Positions 18,428-28,737 of a DNA stretch of 64,000 bases are shown in pieces. The DNA is from Ruminococcus sp. Its GTDB lineage: Bacteria > Bacillota > Clostridia > Oscillospirales > Ruminococcaceae. The position numbers and the translations under genes were made by a program. Under the pieces are notes generated by a model. The model was not told the DNA's origin and made no database searches. It saw only the letters and a list, made by a program, of their open reading frames with translations. The stretch covers positions 310,001 to 374,000 of the forward strand of contig JAGAJO010000001.1 in NCBI GenBank assembly GCA_017626015.1. The letters run 5' to 3'. Numbering within the stretch: the stretch's first letter is position 1; each line of letters starts with the position of its first letter.

Positions 18428-18541
18428 GGCAGCACTGATCAAATCACTGTTTTAAAACTCACTGCCTTGCAGATAACGTATTTAGGTGTATCTCTCCCTG
18501 TTTTCGGCGGAAAGAGATACATTAATCAGCATTTCCCTAAA
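18424..18541. repeat. palindromic intergenic repeat, copy 2 of 3 (reverse, with insert)
   Basis: Read on the minus strand, it has the same order of blocks as the copy at 58519: GGAAATGCTGATTAAT, then TATCTGC-AGGCAGTGA-TTTTAA, then TGATCAGTGCTGCCTTAA. Between the first two blocks it carries an extra stretch of about 45 bases with its own hairpin (a GTATCTCT arm and an AGAGATAC arm). Its first bases overlap the stop codon of the sdpI-like gene. Confidence 0.7.
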
Positions 18542-18548
18542 AATCTAA

Positions 18549-18583
18549 AGTCGGCTGCCCTCCTGTAAAGAGGACAGCCGACT
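18549..18583. terminator. bidirectional terminator between sdpI and groEL
   Basis: A nine-base stem (18549-18557 with 18575-18583) extended by further C/G-rich pairs. On the minus strand, the end of groEL, it is followed by TTTAGATTTTT. Confidence 0.8.
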
Positions 18584-18613
18584 GAAATTTTAATTTCCGG
18601 TATGCCGGGCAGA

Positions 18614-20263
<1,650 letters not shown>

Positions 20264-20289
20264 TTACCTCCGTAAAATTTTATCGTAAA

Positions 20290-20595
<306 letters not shown>

Positions 20596-20599
20596 TTAT

Positions 20600-20658
20600 T
20601 TAGCACTCGCTATCTTCGAGTGCTAAATATATTGTACCACCTTTTTTATAAAATTCAA
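20600..20658 (-). promoter_or_regulatory. CIRCE operator and promoter of groES-groEL
   Basis: A perfect CIRCE element, TTAGCACTC (20600-20608), nine bases, GAGTGCTAA (20618-20626), the binding site of the HrcA repressor. Just upstream on the minus strand are TTGAAT (20653-20658), 16 bases and TACAAT (20631-20636). CIRCE thus lies at the transcription start, so heat-shock control through HrcA is expected. hrcA itself is not in the window. Confidence 0.95.
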
Positions 20659-21060
20659 GTCATTTATACTGTTTTCTGAAATTTTTGTATATCTGCACAA
20701 ATTTGCATTTAATTTATCTCAGATTTTGTTAAAAAGTACACTTCTGTTATCCTAAGACTGAGTTATATAGCGAATGTACAGTAATAGTATAATTACGCAG
20801 ATGATCCTCATATTGCTTTCTAAATATGTATATTTTTTTAACGCAGACATTTTTTAAGCCTATAAAATTAAAAAGATTAATATAAAATTAACAATATTGT
20901 CATACACTGCGTTTGTGAATTTGTTATAATAAGTGTATCAATTGAAAGTTTGATTTTGCTTTGTTCAAATTTTTAGTGCGGCATACAGTAAAAACCGTCT
21001 GCTGTCATATGCGGAGAGGTTTTGGTTACTTGCAAATTTAGTAATGAGAGGAAGATGAAT
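20659..21060 (+). promoter_or_regulatory. AT-rich intergenic region with probable promoter of the two-component operon
   Basis: About 400 bases, very AT-rich, between divergent groES and the response-regulator gene. An extended -10 box TGTTATAAT lies at 20922-20930 with no good -35 at normal distance (TTGTCA at 20897-20902 is 22 bases away). The leader from there to the start codon is about 120 bases. I see no RNA gene or further ORF. Confidence 0.45.
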
Positions 21061-21762
21061 ATGTCACTGGGTAGGGTCTTGGTAGTTGACGACGATAAAA
21101 ATATTTGCGAGCTTCTGCGTCTTTATCTGGAAAAGGACGGTTACGGAGTTATTCTTGCTCACGACGGTGAAGAAGCGGTTGTAAAGTTCAACGCTCTTAA
21201 GCCGGATATTATCCTGCTTGACATTATGCTGCCCGGCATCGACGGCTGGCAGGTATGCAGGGAGATCAGAAAGAAATCCAACGTACCGATAATAATGATA
21301 ACGGCGAAGGCAGAGACCTTTGACAAGGTGCTGGGACTTGAGCTCGGAGCGGACGATTATATCGTAAAGCCCTTTGATACCAAGGAGGTCATTGCGAGAA
21401 TAAAGGCTGTTTACAGGAGAGTTGGACAGTCCTCCGGAGAGACGGAGATCAAGGAGGTAAAATACGACAAGCTTTCCGTAAATATGACCAGATACGAGCT
21501 GAGAGTTGACGGACAGGTCCTGGATACTCCGCCGAAGGAGCTGGAGCTGCTTTTCCACCTTGCGTCCAACCCCAACAGAGTTTATACAAGAGATCAGCTT
21601 CTTGACGAGGTATGGGGCTTTGAGTATTACGGCGATTCCAGAACTATCGACGTTCACGTTAAGAGACTTCGTGAAAAGCTGGAGGGAGTATCGGACAAAT
21701 GGGCGCTCAAGACCGTATGGGGCGTCGGCTACAAGTTTGAAGTAGCAGAAAATAATGAATAA
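21061..21762 (+). CDS. OmpR/PhoB-family response regulator
   Basis: 233 residues. The receiver domain (about 5-118) has the acidic pocket DDD near residues 10-12, the phospho-acceptor Asp54 (ILLDIMLPGIDGW), a conserved Thr (ITAKAE) and Lys (VKPFD). The winged-helix DNA-binding domain (about 135-230) contains TPPKELELLFHLASNPNRVY and RTIDVHVKRLREKL. I chose the second ATG, 21061, because GAGAGGA is 8 bases upstream; ATG 21055 is only two bases from it. The gene overlaps the histidine kinase by 8 bases. The set of regulator, kinase and HtrA protease suggests envelope-stress control. Confidence 0.93.
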   Translation: MSLGRVLVVDDDKNICELLRLYLEKDGYGVILAHDGEEAVVKFNALKPDIILLDIMLPGIDGWQVCREIRKKSNVPIIMITAKAETFDKVLGLELGADDYIVKPFDTKEVIARIKAVYRRVGQSSGETEIKEVKYDKLSVNMTRYELRVDGQVLDTPPKELELLFHLASNPNRVYTRDQLLDEVWGFEYYGDSRTIDVHVKRLREKLEGVSDKWALKTVWGVGYKFEVAENNE

Positions 21763-23164
21763 ACGCAAAAGTATATTTTTTAAATACTTTTCGATATGTT
21801 CGGCAGTAATACTGATAAGCTTTTGTTGCTTAGGGACAGTATTACTGCTTGTTTCGTCAAGGTATTTTTTGGATGAAAAGAAGAGCCTGATGATGAAAAA
21901 CGCAAAGGCTCTTGCATCGTATACGCAGTCAAAAATGCTGGAGTCTCCCTTCGACTGGCGTAAGGACGCCGAAAAGGAGATCAGGGATTACTCGCTGAAC
22001 AACAATGCGGATTTTATTCTTTGCAGCAGCGACGGATATGTGATATTTGACAATTCGGGCGAGGTGGAGAGCATTGATCCGTCATTGCTGGGGGATTTCA
22101 GCGAAGAGGGCGGATATATTTACGGGACCCTTGGCGGTACTTTTGATAAAAATCTCCACATTGTCGGTACGTCCTTTACGGCTAACGGACCTGCCTATTA
22201 TGTGCTTGCATATGCGTCCAAGGCGGATCAGGAGGGATATGTATGGAACATTATGGAGATATTTATTGTATCGGCGATAATAGTGCTTATTGCGGTAATG
22301 TTCCTTGTTTATTTTGCCACGCTTAAGCTTACCGCCCCGATCACAGAGATAGCGGAGGTGTCAAAGAAGCTGGGTGCGGGGGATTTTTCCGTTACTCTGC
22401 CCGAATACAGCGCTACCGAATTCAGACAGCTGAGCGCTGCGTTCAATGAAATGGCTGCCAACCTTAAAAGCTACGACACGATGAGAAACAGCTTTCTCGC
22501 CAATGTTTCCCATGAGCTGAGGACGCCCATGACCTCTATAGGAGGCTTTGTGGACGGTATACTTGACGGGACTATACCGAAGGAGCAGGAAAAGTATTAT
22601 CTGAGGATAATCTCCTCAGAGGTAAACAGGCTTACAAGACTTGTAAAAAGTATGCTTAATCTTGCTAAGATAGAAGCGGGCGAGCTGAAGCCCGAACGCA
22701 GGGAATTTTCCGTTATAGAGCCTGTTCTTGATACGCTGCTGACCTTTGAATCCAGAATAGAAGCTAAGAATATAGATATACGGGGTCTCGATGTGGACAG
22801 GGTAAACATCTTTGCGGACAGCGACCTTATTCATCAGGTTTTGTATAATCTCATAGAAAATGCTATTAAATTTGTGGATGAAAATGGGTATATAGAGTTT
22901 AATTTCAGTTCAGACGCCGATAAAACGGTAGTGTCCATAAAAAACAGCGGAGAAGGTCTTTCCGAGGACGAGCTGCCGCTGGTATTCGACAGATTTTACA
23001 AGGCGGACAGATCCCGGGGGCTTGACGCCAAGGGACTTGGTCTGGGACTTAATATAGCACGCTCAATAGTTGAGCTGCACGGCGGAAAGATAATGGTAAA
23101 AAGCGTCAAGGGCGAATATACGGAGTTTATTTTTACACTGCCCAACAGACCCGAGGAGGATTAA
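21755..23164 (+). CDS. membrane sensor histidine kinase
   Basis: 469 residues. Membrane helix 1 is at about 10-33, an extracellular sensor region of about 130 residues follows, and helix 2 is at about 167-189. Then come a HAMP domain (about 190-240), a HisKA domain with His253 (NVSHELRTPMTSI) and an ATPase domain with an N box (VLYNLIENAIKF), the FDRFYKADRS segment and a GLGLGLNIA G box. It phosphorylates the response regulator encoded just upstream, with which it overlaps. Its stop directly abuts the start of the HtrA-type protease gene, so the three genes form one operon. Confidence 0.95.
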   Translation: MNKRKSIFFKYFSICSAVILISFCCLGTVLLLVSSRYFLDEKKSLMMKNAKALASYTQSKMLESPFDWRKDAEKEIRDYSLNNNADFILCSSDGYVIFDNSGEVESIDPSLLGDFSEEGGYIYGTLGGTFDKNLHIVGTSFTANGPAYYVLAYASKADQEGYVWNIMEIFIVSAIIVLIAVMFLVYFATLKLTAPITEIAEVSKKLGAGDFSVTLPEYSATEFRQLSAAFNEMAANLKSYDTMRNSFLANVSHELRTPMTSIGGFVDGILDGTIPKEQEKYYLRIISSEVNRLTRLVKSMLNLAKIEAGELKPERREFSVIEPVLDTLLTFESRIEAKNIDIRGLDVDRVNIFADSDLIHQVLYNLIENAIKFVDENGYIEFNFSSDADKTVVSIKNSGEGLSEDELPLVFDRFYKADRSRGLDAKGLGLGLNIARSIVELHGGKIMVKSVKGEYTEFIFTLPNRPEED

Positions 23165-24532
23165 ATGGATTTTTTTGAAAACCCCGGTGTTATTCCGGAG
23201 GGTGAGGATCAGCCTGAGGATAAAAAGATCCCCGCAGAGACCGGTTCCGAGGACACAGCGGACGCTTCTTCCGGCTGCGGTGAAAACGGATTTTCCATGC
23301 CGGAGGGAGCGGTGGAAAGCGACGAGATCGTGGACAGGGATTTCTGGAAGGGTCTGACGCTGCCCGAGGTGCGTCCCGAAAGAAAAAAGGCTAAGCACTG
23401 GCTGTTCAATGCTGCTGCGTCGCTGGTTTTTATAGCGGCAGGATTCGGTATCGCCTGCGTGAGCGCAAGAGGTCAGGGGTTCTTATCCAATCTTGTAACG
23501 GGTGGAAAGCATATGACCTTCAGCCTCCCCGTTTCCGATAAACCGCAGAGCAGCTCGGCGGTAAAGGACGAAAGTGGAAAATATGCCGACGCCGAGGGGA
23601 TAGCCGAGGACTGCGTAAAGTCCGTGGTATCGCTGGATATTTATTCGGAAGGCTCGGATTTTATAGCCGCAGGACAGGGCAGCGGTATAATAATGAGCGA
23701 GGACGGTTATATAGTTTCCAACGCCCATGTCGTAGATAAGGGTACGAAAGCGATAAAGGCTGTGCTGTACGACGGCAGCGAGTATGCGGCAGAGCTTATA
23801 GGCTCGGATCCCAAAACGGATATAGCGGTAATAAAGATCCCAGCAGAGGGACTTACTCCTGCCGAGTTCGGAAATTCCGAAGATGTACGGCTTGGTGAGG
23901 AGGTAGTAGCTATCGGCTGTCCCGCAGGCTACAGAAATTCCGTAACAAAGGGAATAGTGTCGGGTCTTGACAGGACTATCAGGCTGGAAAGCTCCTCTAC
24001 GGGAGTGAACTGCATTCAGATAGACGCACCTATCAACCCGGGAAATTCCGGCGGGGCGCTGTTTAATATGTGGGGACAGGTGATAGGTATAACCTCGTCC
24101 AAGCTTGCCTCGGTGGATTACGAGGGTCTTGGCTTTGCAATCTCCACCAATCAGGCTGCCGATATAATAGAGCAGCTTATAGAGTACGGTCATGTTGCGG
24201 ACAGGGTGCGCATAGGTATAACCTACTACACCGTTTCCAAAACTACGGCGGATATTTACGGCATTACGCCGGGACTGTGCGTAGCGGGCATTGACGAGAG
24301 CTGTGACGTAGCGAAAACCGAGCTTAAGGAGGGCGACATAATCACCTCCATAGACGGAACTGATGTAACGACGATGGACGACATTGCGGGATTTGTAAAT
24401 AAAAACAAAAAGCCAGGCGATGAGATCGTTTGCCATGTTTACAGAGCAGCCGGAGAGGACTCAGCGGAAAAGGAATTCGATATTACCTTTAAGGTCATGG
24501 AGGACAGCGGTTCTCTTACAGAAGCGGAATAA
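23165..24532 (+). CDS. membrane-anchored HtrA/DegP-type serine protease with PDZ domain
   Basis: 455 residues. A cytoplasmic acidic N-terminus (about 1-78) is followed by one membrane helix (about 80-100), a Ser-rich linker, a trypsin-like domain and a C-terminal PDZ domain (about 345-440). The catalytic triad is clear: His188 (SNAHVV), Asp219 (TDIAVIKI) and Ser295 (NPGNSGGAL). Members degrade or refold damaged proteins outside the membrane. The start directly follows the stop of the kinase gene, so it is made with the two-component system and is a likely member of its regulon, as in other Gram-positive envelope-stress operons. Confidence 0.95.
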   Translation: MDFFENPGVIPEGEDQPEDKKIPAETGSEDTADASSGCGENGFSMPEGAVESDEIVDRDFWKGLTLPEVRPERKKAKHWLFNAAASLVFIAAGFGIACVSARGQGFLSNLVTGGKHMTFSLPVSDKPQSSSAVKDESGKYADAEGIAEDCVKSVVSLDIYSEGSDFIAAGQGSGIIMSEDGYIVSNAHVVDKGTKAIKAVLYDGSEYAAELIGSDPKTDIAVIKIPAEGLTPAEFGNSEDVRLGEEVVAIGCPAGYRNSVTKGIVSGLDRTIRLESSSTGVNCIQIDAPINPGNSGGALFNMWGQVIGITSSKLASVDYEGLGFAISTNQAADIIEQLIEYGHVADRVRIGITYYTVSKTTADIYGITPGLCVAGIDESCDVAKTELKEGDIITSIDGTDVTTMDDIAGFVNKNKKPGDEIVCHVYRAAGEDSAEKEFDITFKVMEDSGSLTEAE

Positions 24533-24568
24533 AGGTAATACGCACACAATGGTTGTGCGGTATTGCCT
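24533..24568. repeat. short palindromic repeat with AGGCAATACCGCA word
   Basis: AGGTAATACGCACA and TGTGCGGTATTGCCT form an imperfect hairpin. The same word AAGGCAATACCGCA recurs at about 51347 and 58591. No T-tract follows, so this is a repeat rather than the terminator. Confidence 0.55.
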
Positions 24569-24578
24569 AAAACAACTG

Positions 24579-24607
24579 CGGGCGGACGGAGGTTCGTCCG
24601 CTTTCTG
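24579..24607 (+). terminator. probable terminator of the two-component/HtrA operon
   Basis: GCGGACG (24582-24588) pairs with CGTCCGC (24595-24601) and is followed by TTTCTGT. The T-tract is short. Confidence 0.5.
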
Positions 24608-24627
24608 TAATGTGGCGAAAATTTCCC

Positions 24628-24656
24628 TTGACATTAAAGGCTGACGGGTGTATAAT
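24628..24656 (+). promoter_or_regulatory. consensus promoter of the lipoprotein operon
   Basis: TTGACA (24628-24633), 17 bases, TATAAT (24651-24656), followed by the lipoprotein gene. Confidence 0.85.
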
Positions 24657-24708
24657 TATCATATATAGTTATGTTTTTTAGATGAGATATAAACCGAAAG
24701 GATACAAT

Positions 24709-25800
24709 ATGAACCGTTTGAAAATATTAGCAGTATTGTGCGCTGTAACGGCGGCTGCCCTGTGCGCAGGCTGTTCGGACGGCGCAGATCCCTCGTCGGC
24801 GGGAAATAAAAGCAAAAAGCCGTCGGCAAGCTCGCAGACGGCTGATGATTCCGAAAGCAAGGAAAAGCCCGGGGAAAGTCAGGAGGACTCTGAGGATCCC
24901 GGTGCAGGCGAGGAGGATCAGCTTGGAGAGCATATTTTGCAGGCTTATGATTTTCTACAGAACGAGAGCTACAGCATGAAGATCCGATATACGGACAGTA
25001 AAGGTGAGGTCACGGAAATATACCGTGCAGTAAGCGGCGGCGATTTTTATCAGCGTCAGGTCAACAGCATAGGAGAAAGCGGCAGCATAAGAGTCGGAGA
25101 GGAATGCTACGATTACGATCTTGTGTGCGGTATTTACCGCAAAAGCTCCGCAGAAAGGCTTGACAGCGTGATCGAAAGCGTTGTGGAGCAGAAGCTGCCG
25201 GCGACTTCTACCCATATCGAACCCCAGGACGCCGAGATCTACGACGTTGAGGAGTATACCTATACCGGAGATACATATATTACGGTGATGGATTTCTGCT
25301 TTGACAGAGATACCGGATCGCTTGTCAAATATACCGTTACCTATTCGGTAGAGGGAGAGGACGATGTGACCGAAACGAGGGAGTTTTACGACTTTATCCC
25401 TTCGGCTTCCGTGCAGGATACGGCTTCGTCCGAAAGTGCGGCGGATGTTTCGGGTGCGGATGTCAGCAGTTCTCAGGCTGAACCCGGTACGGGCAGCTCT
25501 GAAAGTACCGACAGCACCGAAAGTACCGACAGCAGCGAAGCTCCGGCAGATACGGACAGCTCCATGCCGGATGTGCAGGAGATAGATATGTCTGTTTTTG
25601 ACGTTTCCTTTATCCAGGGACTTGCCGATTTTGACAATATGACCGAGGAGAGACGTCTCGGCTACTGTCAGGCTATTTTTGTTACTGCCGGTATCACTTA
25701 CGACGAGCTTGCCAGGTACGATATGACCGACGATAAGCTTAAAACGATATCCTACGAGGACTTCACTTACCTCGTGTATACCTGCGGCTACGATTCGTAG
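24709..25800 (+). CDS. lipoprotein, unknown function
   Basis: 363 residues. The signal peptide ends in a lipobox with the modified cysteine at about residue 21 (LCAGC), so it is lipid-anchored outside the cell. A Ser/Glu/Asp-rich low-complexity linker (about 25-75) is followed by a beta-rich domain (about 80-230) resembling outer-membrane-lipoprotein-carrier-like or sensor folds only loosely. A second Ser/Thr/Glu linker (about 235-285) and a short helical C-terminal domain follow. ATG 24709 is chosen because AAAGGA lies seven bases upstream; the in-frame ATG at 24682 would place charged residues before the signal. It has its own strong promoter. Confidence 0.8.
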   Translation: MNRLKILAVLCAVTAAALCAGCSDGADPSSAGNKSKKPSASSQTADDSESKEKPGESQEDSEDPGAGEEDQLGEHILQAYDFLQNESYSMKIRYTDSKGEVTEIYRAVSGGDFYQRQVNSIGESGSIRVGEECYDYDLVCGIYRKSSAERLDSVIESVVEQKLPATSTHIEPQDAEIYDVEEYTYTGDTYITVMDFCFDRDTGSLVKYTVTYSVEGEDDVTETREFYDFIPSASVQDTASSESAADVSGADVSSSQAEPGTGSSESTDSTESTDSSEAPADTDSSMPDVQEIDMSVFDVSFIQGLADFDNMTEERRLGYCQAIFVTAGITYDELARYDMTDDKLKTISYEDFTYLVYTCGYDS

Positions 25801-25855
25801 GACTGCCGAACATCGGAAGATCTTTTAGATAAAAGGTTTCTGAGAGGACGTAAAA

Positions 25856-26308
25856 ATGAACATTTTAAAATTGCTTAAGCCAAAGGCGTGTATAGATTAC
25901 ATATACGACGATTATACCGCAAGACAGGCGCTGGAGAAAATGAAAAACAACGGCTTTACCGCCGTACCGGTTATAAACCGCAGAGGAGAATATGTAAAAA
26001 CCGTATCAGAGGGAGATTTTCTCAGGTTCCTGCTTTCAAACGAAATGTACGATATGCGTGATATGGAACGGTTTTCTGTGGAAGACGTCCCGGGACGTGT
26101 AAGAATGAAGCCTGTGTATATCTATTCCACGGTGGAGGATCTTATACTTCTGAGCATGGACCAGAACTTCGTGCCGGTGATAGATGACAGGAATGCGTTT
26201 ATCGGCATCGTTACCCGCCGGGATATTCTCAGGTATTGCTACGATACTATACGATCCTGCCGGGATGCCGAAGGCATAACGGATAAAGCGGGTTCCGCGG
26301 CGGAATGA
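25856..26308 (+). CDS. tandem CBS-domain protein
   Basis: 150 residues consisting of two CBS domains: residues about 10-60 (ALEKMKNNGFTAVPVINRRGEYV) and about 80-135 (VEDLILLSMDQNFVPVIDDRNAFIGIVTRRDIL). Stand-alone CBS pairs bind adenine nucleotides or related ligands such as cyclic di-AMP and act as regulatory modules; the ligand here is unknown. It overlaps the start of the carboxypeptidase gene by four bases (ATGA at 26305), so the two are translationally coupled. Confidence 0.88.
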   Translation: MNILKLLKPKACIDYIYDDYTARQALEKMKNNGFTAVPVINRRGEYVKTVSEGDFLRFLLSNEMYDMRDMERFSVEDVPGRVRMKPVYIYSTVEDLILLSMDQNFVPVIDDRNAFIGIVTRRDILRYCYDTIRSCRDAEGITDKAGSAAE

Positions 26309-27504
26309 GAATGAAAAATAAAAAGATATACGCAAATGTGAAAGGAATGGTAGAAAAGATGAAAAAAGTCAACCGAAAGGGCGGAGCGGCGGTCGTTGCG
26401 CTGCTTATAGTTATCATGCTTGTGGCGGTAGGTACTGCGGCTATGGTCGTTACAGGAAGAAACAGTATTCAGGTAAGCAAGGAGATAGAGCCTCCTATGC
26501 CCGACGGATACAGCACGGAGGAAAGCTCCCTGCCGGAGTCATCTGCGGCTGACAGCAGCGAGGCGGTATCTTCGCTGGTAATTCCTGAAACGATGCCATC
26601 TATGCTCCCCAATATAGCAAATACATATCAGACGATCAATATAGACGAGCTTACCTGCAATTCGGCTGTGCTGCTTGACGCTCAGACAAATGAGATCCTT
26701 GCGGGCTATAAGTACGACAAGAAGATCTATCCCGCTTCGCTTACCAAGCTGCTCACTCTGCTGGTGGCTGCGGAAAATATTGACGATATGGACGCTAAAT
26801 ACAAGTTTACAAACGAAGATATCGACCCGCTTATCGAAGAAAACGCTTCCCGTGCGGGCTTTGAAGCAGGCGAAGAGGTAAGCATGGAGGATCTGCTTTA
26901 CGCTGCGATTCTTGTAAGCGGTGCTGACGGAACACTGGGACTTGCAAATTCCGTGGCAGGCTCGGAAGAGGCGTTTGTGGAGCTTATGAACGACAAGATC
27001 ACCGAGCTGGGTCTTTCCGATACCAAGTTTGTAAATGCCAGCGGTCTGCATGACAAGGAGCATTATTCGACGGCTCAGGATATTGCGGTCATTACCGAGG
27101 CGTGCCTTGAGAACGATACCTGTAAAGAGGTCCTGTACGCAAAGGAATATACCACCTCCAAGACCAAGCAGCACGAGGACGGTATCGTACTTGAAAGCAT
27201 CTTCCATTCAAGATACGGCGGATACTGGATCGACTGCGACGGAGACGGCGAAGGAGACGCAGACGTTCTGGGCGGAAAAACAGGCTTTACGGACGAAGCA
27301 ATGTTTACGCTGTCTTCCGTTATCGAGTATGACGGCGGTGAGTATATCTGCGTTGTTACCAAGTCTGATGACGAGCTTAAGTCTGTAGAGGACACTATCG
27401 CAGTATGCGAAAAGTATCTTAAGGCTGCCCTTGACGGATCCGAGGTTGAGGACAATGAGTCCTCCGACGATACAAGCATAGCAGAATCCAGCTCTGCTGC
27501 ATAA
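26305..27504 (+). CDS. D-alanyl-D-alanine carboxypeptidase, peptidase S11 family
   Basis: 399 residues from ATG 26305; ATG 26359 is a possible alternative. One N-terminal membrane helix (about 28-48), a Ser-rich linker, then the penicillin-binding domain. The SxxK motif is Ser145-Lys148 (ASLTK) and the KTG motif is Lys325-Gly327 (GGKTGF). The second motif, normally SxN (often SGND), reads Ser205-Gly206-Ala207, so the usual Asn is missing. Just before KTG is a Ca-loop-like acidic run, DCDGDGEGDAD. The family trims the terminal D-Ala from peptidoglycan. The C-terminal tail is Ser/Asp-rich. It is coupled to the CBS-domain gene. Confidence 0.9.
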   Translation: MRMKNKKIYANVKGMVEKMKKVNRKGGAAVVALLIVIMLVAVGTAAMVVTGRNSIQVSKEIEPPMPDGYSTEESSLPESSAADSSEAVSSLVIPETMPSMLPNIANTYQTINIDELTCNSAVLLDAQTNEILAGYKYDKKIYPASLTKLLTLLVAAENIDDMDAKYKFTNEDIDPLIEENASRAGFEAGEEVSMEDLLYAAILVSGADGTLGLANSVAGSEEAFVELMNDKITELGLSDTKFVNASGLHDKEHYSTAQDIAVITEACLENDTCKEVLYAKEYTTSKTKQHEDGIVLESIFHSRYGGYWIDCDGDGEGDADVLGGKTGFTDEAMFTLSSVIEYDGGEYICVVTKSDDELKSVEDTIAVCEKYLKAALDGSEVEDNESSDDTSIAESSSAA

Positions 27505-27518
27505 GCCTAAAAAATATC

Positions 27519-27551
27519 AAACGGGTACGGCATTACGCTGTACCCGTTTTT
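27519..27551. terminator. bidirectional terminator between dacA-like gene and mazF-like gene
   Basis: A nine- to ten-base stem (27519-27528 with 27540-27549). T-rich runs flank it on both strands (TTTTTACGTTT on plus, TTTGATATTTTTT on minus), so it can end both converging transcripts. Confidence 0.85.
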
Positions 27552-27555
27552 ACGT

Positions 27556-27906
27556 TTAATGGGAATTAAGTCCGAAGCTTACAGACAGCGCAGAGTTAAC
27601 GGCGGTCATAGAGCCTACGTCAAGAGAGCCCATTTTTTCTCTGAGCCTTTTTTTGTCTAATGTACGGATCTGCTCCAGAAGGACCACCGAATCCTTTGCA
27701 AGACCGCAGGTCCCTCCGCCAAGCTCAATATGTGTAGGCAGCTTGGCTTTTTCACGCTGACTGGTAATTGCAGCGGCTATAACGGTGGGAGAATGCTTGT
27801 TGCCCACATCGTTCTGTACAATTAAAACGGGTCGTAAGCCGCCCTGCTCCGAACCGACTACGGGACTTAAATCCGCATAATAAATATCGCCTCTGTGAAC
27901 TGTCAC
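27556..27906 (-). CDS. MazF/PemK-family endoribonuclease toxin, no neighbouring antitoxin
   Basis: 116 residues. [20 protein letters not shown] is the family start, followed by [19 protein letters not shown] and the IRTLDKKRL segment. It closely resembles Bacillus EndoA (NdoA), which cuts mRNA at specific short sites. The start is a GTG at 27906: AAGGAG lies eight bases upstream, while the in-frame GTG at 27915 overlaps it and the nearby ATG is out of frame. No MazE/EndoAI-like antitoxin gene precedes it. The 245 bases upstream hold no credible ORF, so the antitoxin is either elsewhere or absent. Confidence 0.92.
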   Translation of the reverse strand: MTVHRGDIYYADLSPVVGSEQGGLRPVLIVQNDVGNKHSPTVIAAAITSQREKAKLPTHIELGGGTCGLAKDSVVLLEQIRTLDKKRLREKMGSLDVGSMTAVNSALSVSFGLNSH

Positions 27907-28113
27907 ATGAAACACTCCTTATCTTTAATAGTAGGCATAAATAAGTTCCTTCCGGCTTTATTATTCCCACGCATCAGGAAAAATAATCATACCGGAGAAA
28001 TTTTTGCGGGCGATATGCCGCACCGCTTTTGTCGCAGGGCTGATTTATTATATGCTGTTTATCATTTATACGACACCGCACACAATAGCTTTACGGTGCT
28101 GCCTTAATAAGAT

Positions 28114-28145
28114 CCGCCCTCCGAAGATATTTCTCCGAAGGGCGG
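28114..28145 (-). terminator. probable terminator of the small membrane-protein gene
   Basis: CCGCCCT and AGGGCGG arms (28114-28120 with 28139-28145) with an internal partly paired loop; on the minus strand followed by ATCTTATT. The rest of the gap 27907-28113 holds no gene that I can support. Confidence 0.6.
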
Positions 28146-28151
28146 CTTGGT

Positions 28152-28595
28152 CTATTCCAGACTGTCCGGCAGTCTGCTTGTATCCACATAATAATTTGAG
28201 TAATCCACAGGATTTACGAAAACCGCCAGCTCGGCGCCGTTGAGATAAGGCGACGGATCGTTTTTAAATGGCTTGCTGGTGAATACAAATTCACGTCCGG
28301 TTTTCTCGTCCTTGTAAAAGCAGTCGATGACGTACGGACTGAAACCGCCGTATGTGCTGACAGTGTCTATCCTTGCATGACACCGCTGGGGGATAATAAG
28401 TATGTGATCGCTGTCAAGGCGTCGTTTGGTCCTGTTTTCAAAATAGGGGACAATAAAAAGCTTGATGATCACCGATGAGATAAGCATAATTATCCCGATG
28501 ACGGCTGCTATCGCCGCTATTGCCGCACCGTATGTAAAAAGCAGAATAAGCGGCGCAAGAATTATAAGCAGAATAAATATTATGATAACCGGCAT
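28152..28595 (-). CDS. small membrane protein, unknown function
   Basis: 147 residues. The first 52 residues are very hydrophobic and form two membrane helices (about 2-20 and 24-50). The remaining about 95 residues are a soluble, beta-rich domain with no recognised motif. AAGGAGG lies upstream of ATG 28595. It stands alone between two terminators. Confidence 0.7.
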   Translation of the reverse strand: MPVIIIFILLIILAPLILLFTYGAAIAAIAAVIGIIMLISSVIIKLFIVPYFENRTKRRLDSDHILIIPQRCHARIDTVSTYGGFSPYVIDCFYKDEKTGREFVFTSKPFKNDPSPYLNGAELAVFVNPVDYSNYYVDTSRLPDSLE

Positions 28596-28651
28596 ATGAA
28601 TGACCTCCTTAATGCCTGTCCTGAAAGCCGTGCAGCGGCAGATCTAATAAA

Positions 28652-28688
28652 ATACCCTCCGAACGGCTCAGCCGTCGCCGGAAGGTAT
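28652..28688 (-). terminator. terminator of the WYL-regulator operon
   Basis: An interrupted stem with ATACC/GGTAT outer arms and an ACGGCTGAGCCGT inner palindrome; on the minus strand followed by TTTTATT. Confidence 0.7.
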
Positions 28689-28737
28689 TCTCTGTATTTT
28701 TCTCTTTCTCGTTATCATTTTCTCCAAAAAATGAATA

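Noticed and set aside
21064..21768. 234-codon minus-strand frame opposite the response regulator
   Set aside because: Mirror of a clearly recognised gene; no start signal.
23483..24436. 317-codon minus-strand frame opposite the HtrA-type protease
   Set aside because: Mirror of a gene with an intact catalytic triad.
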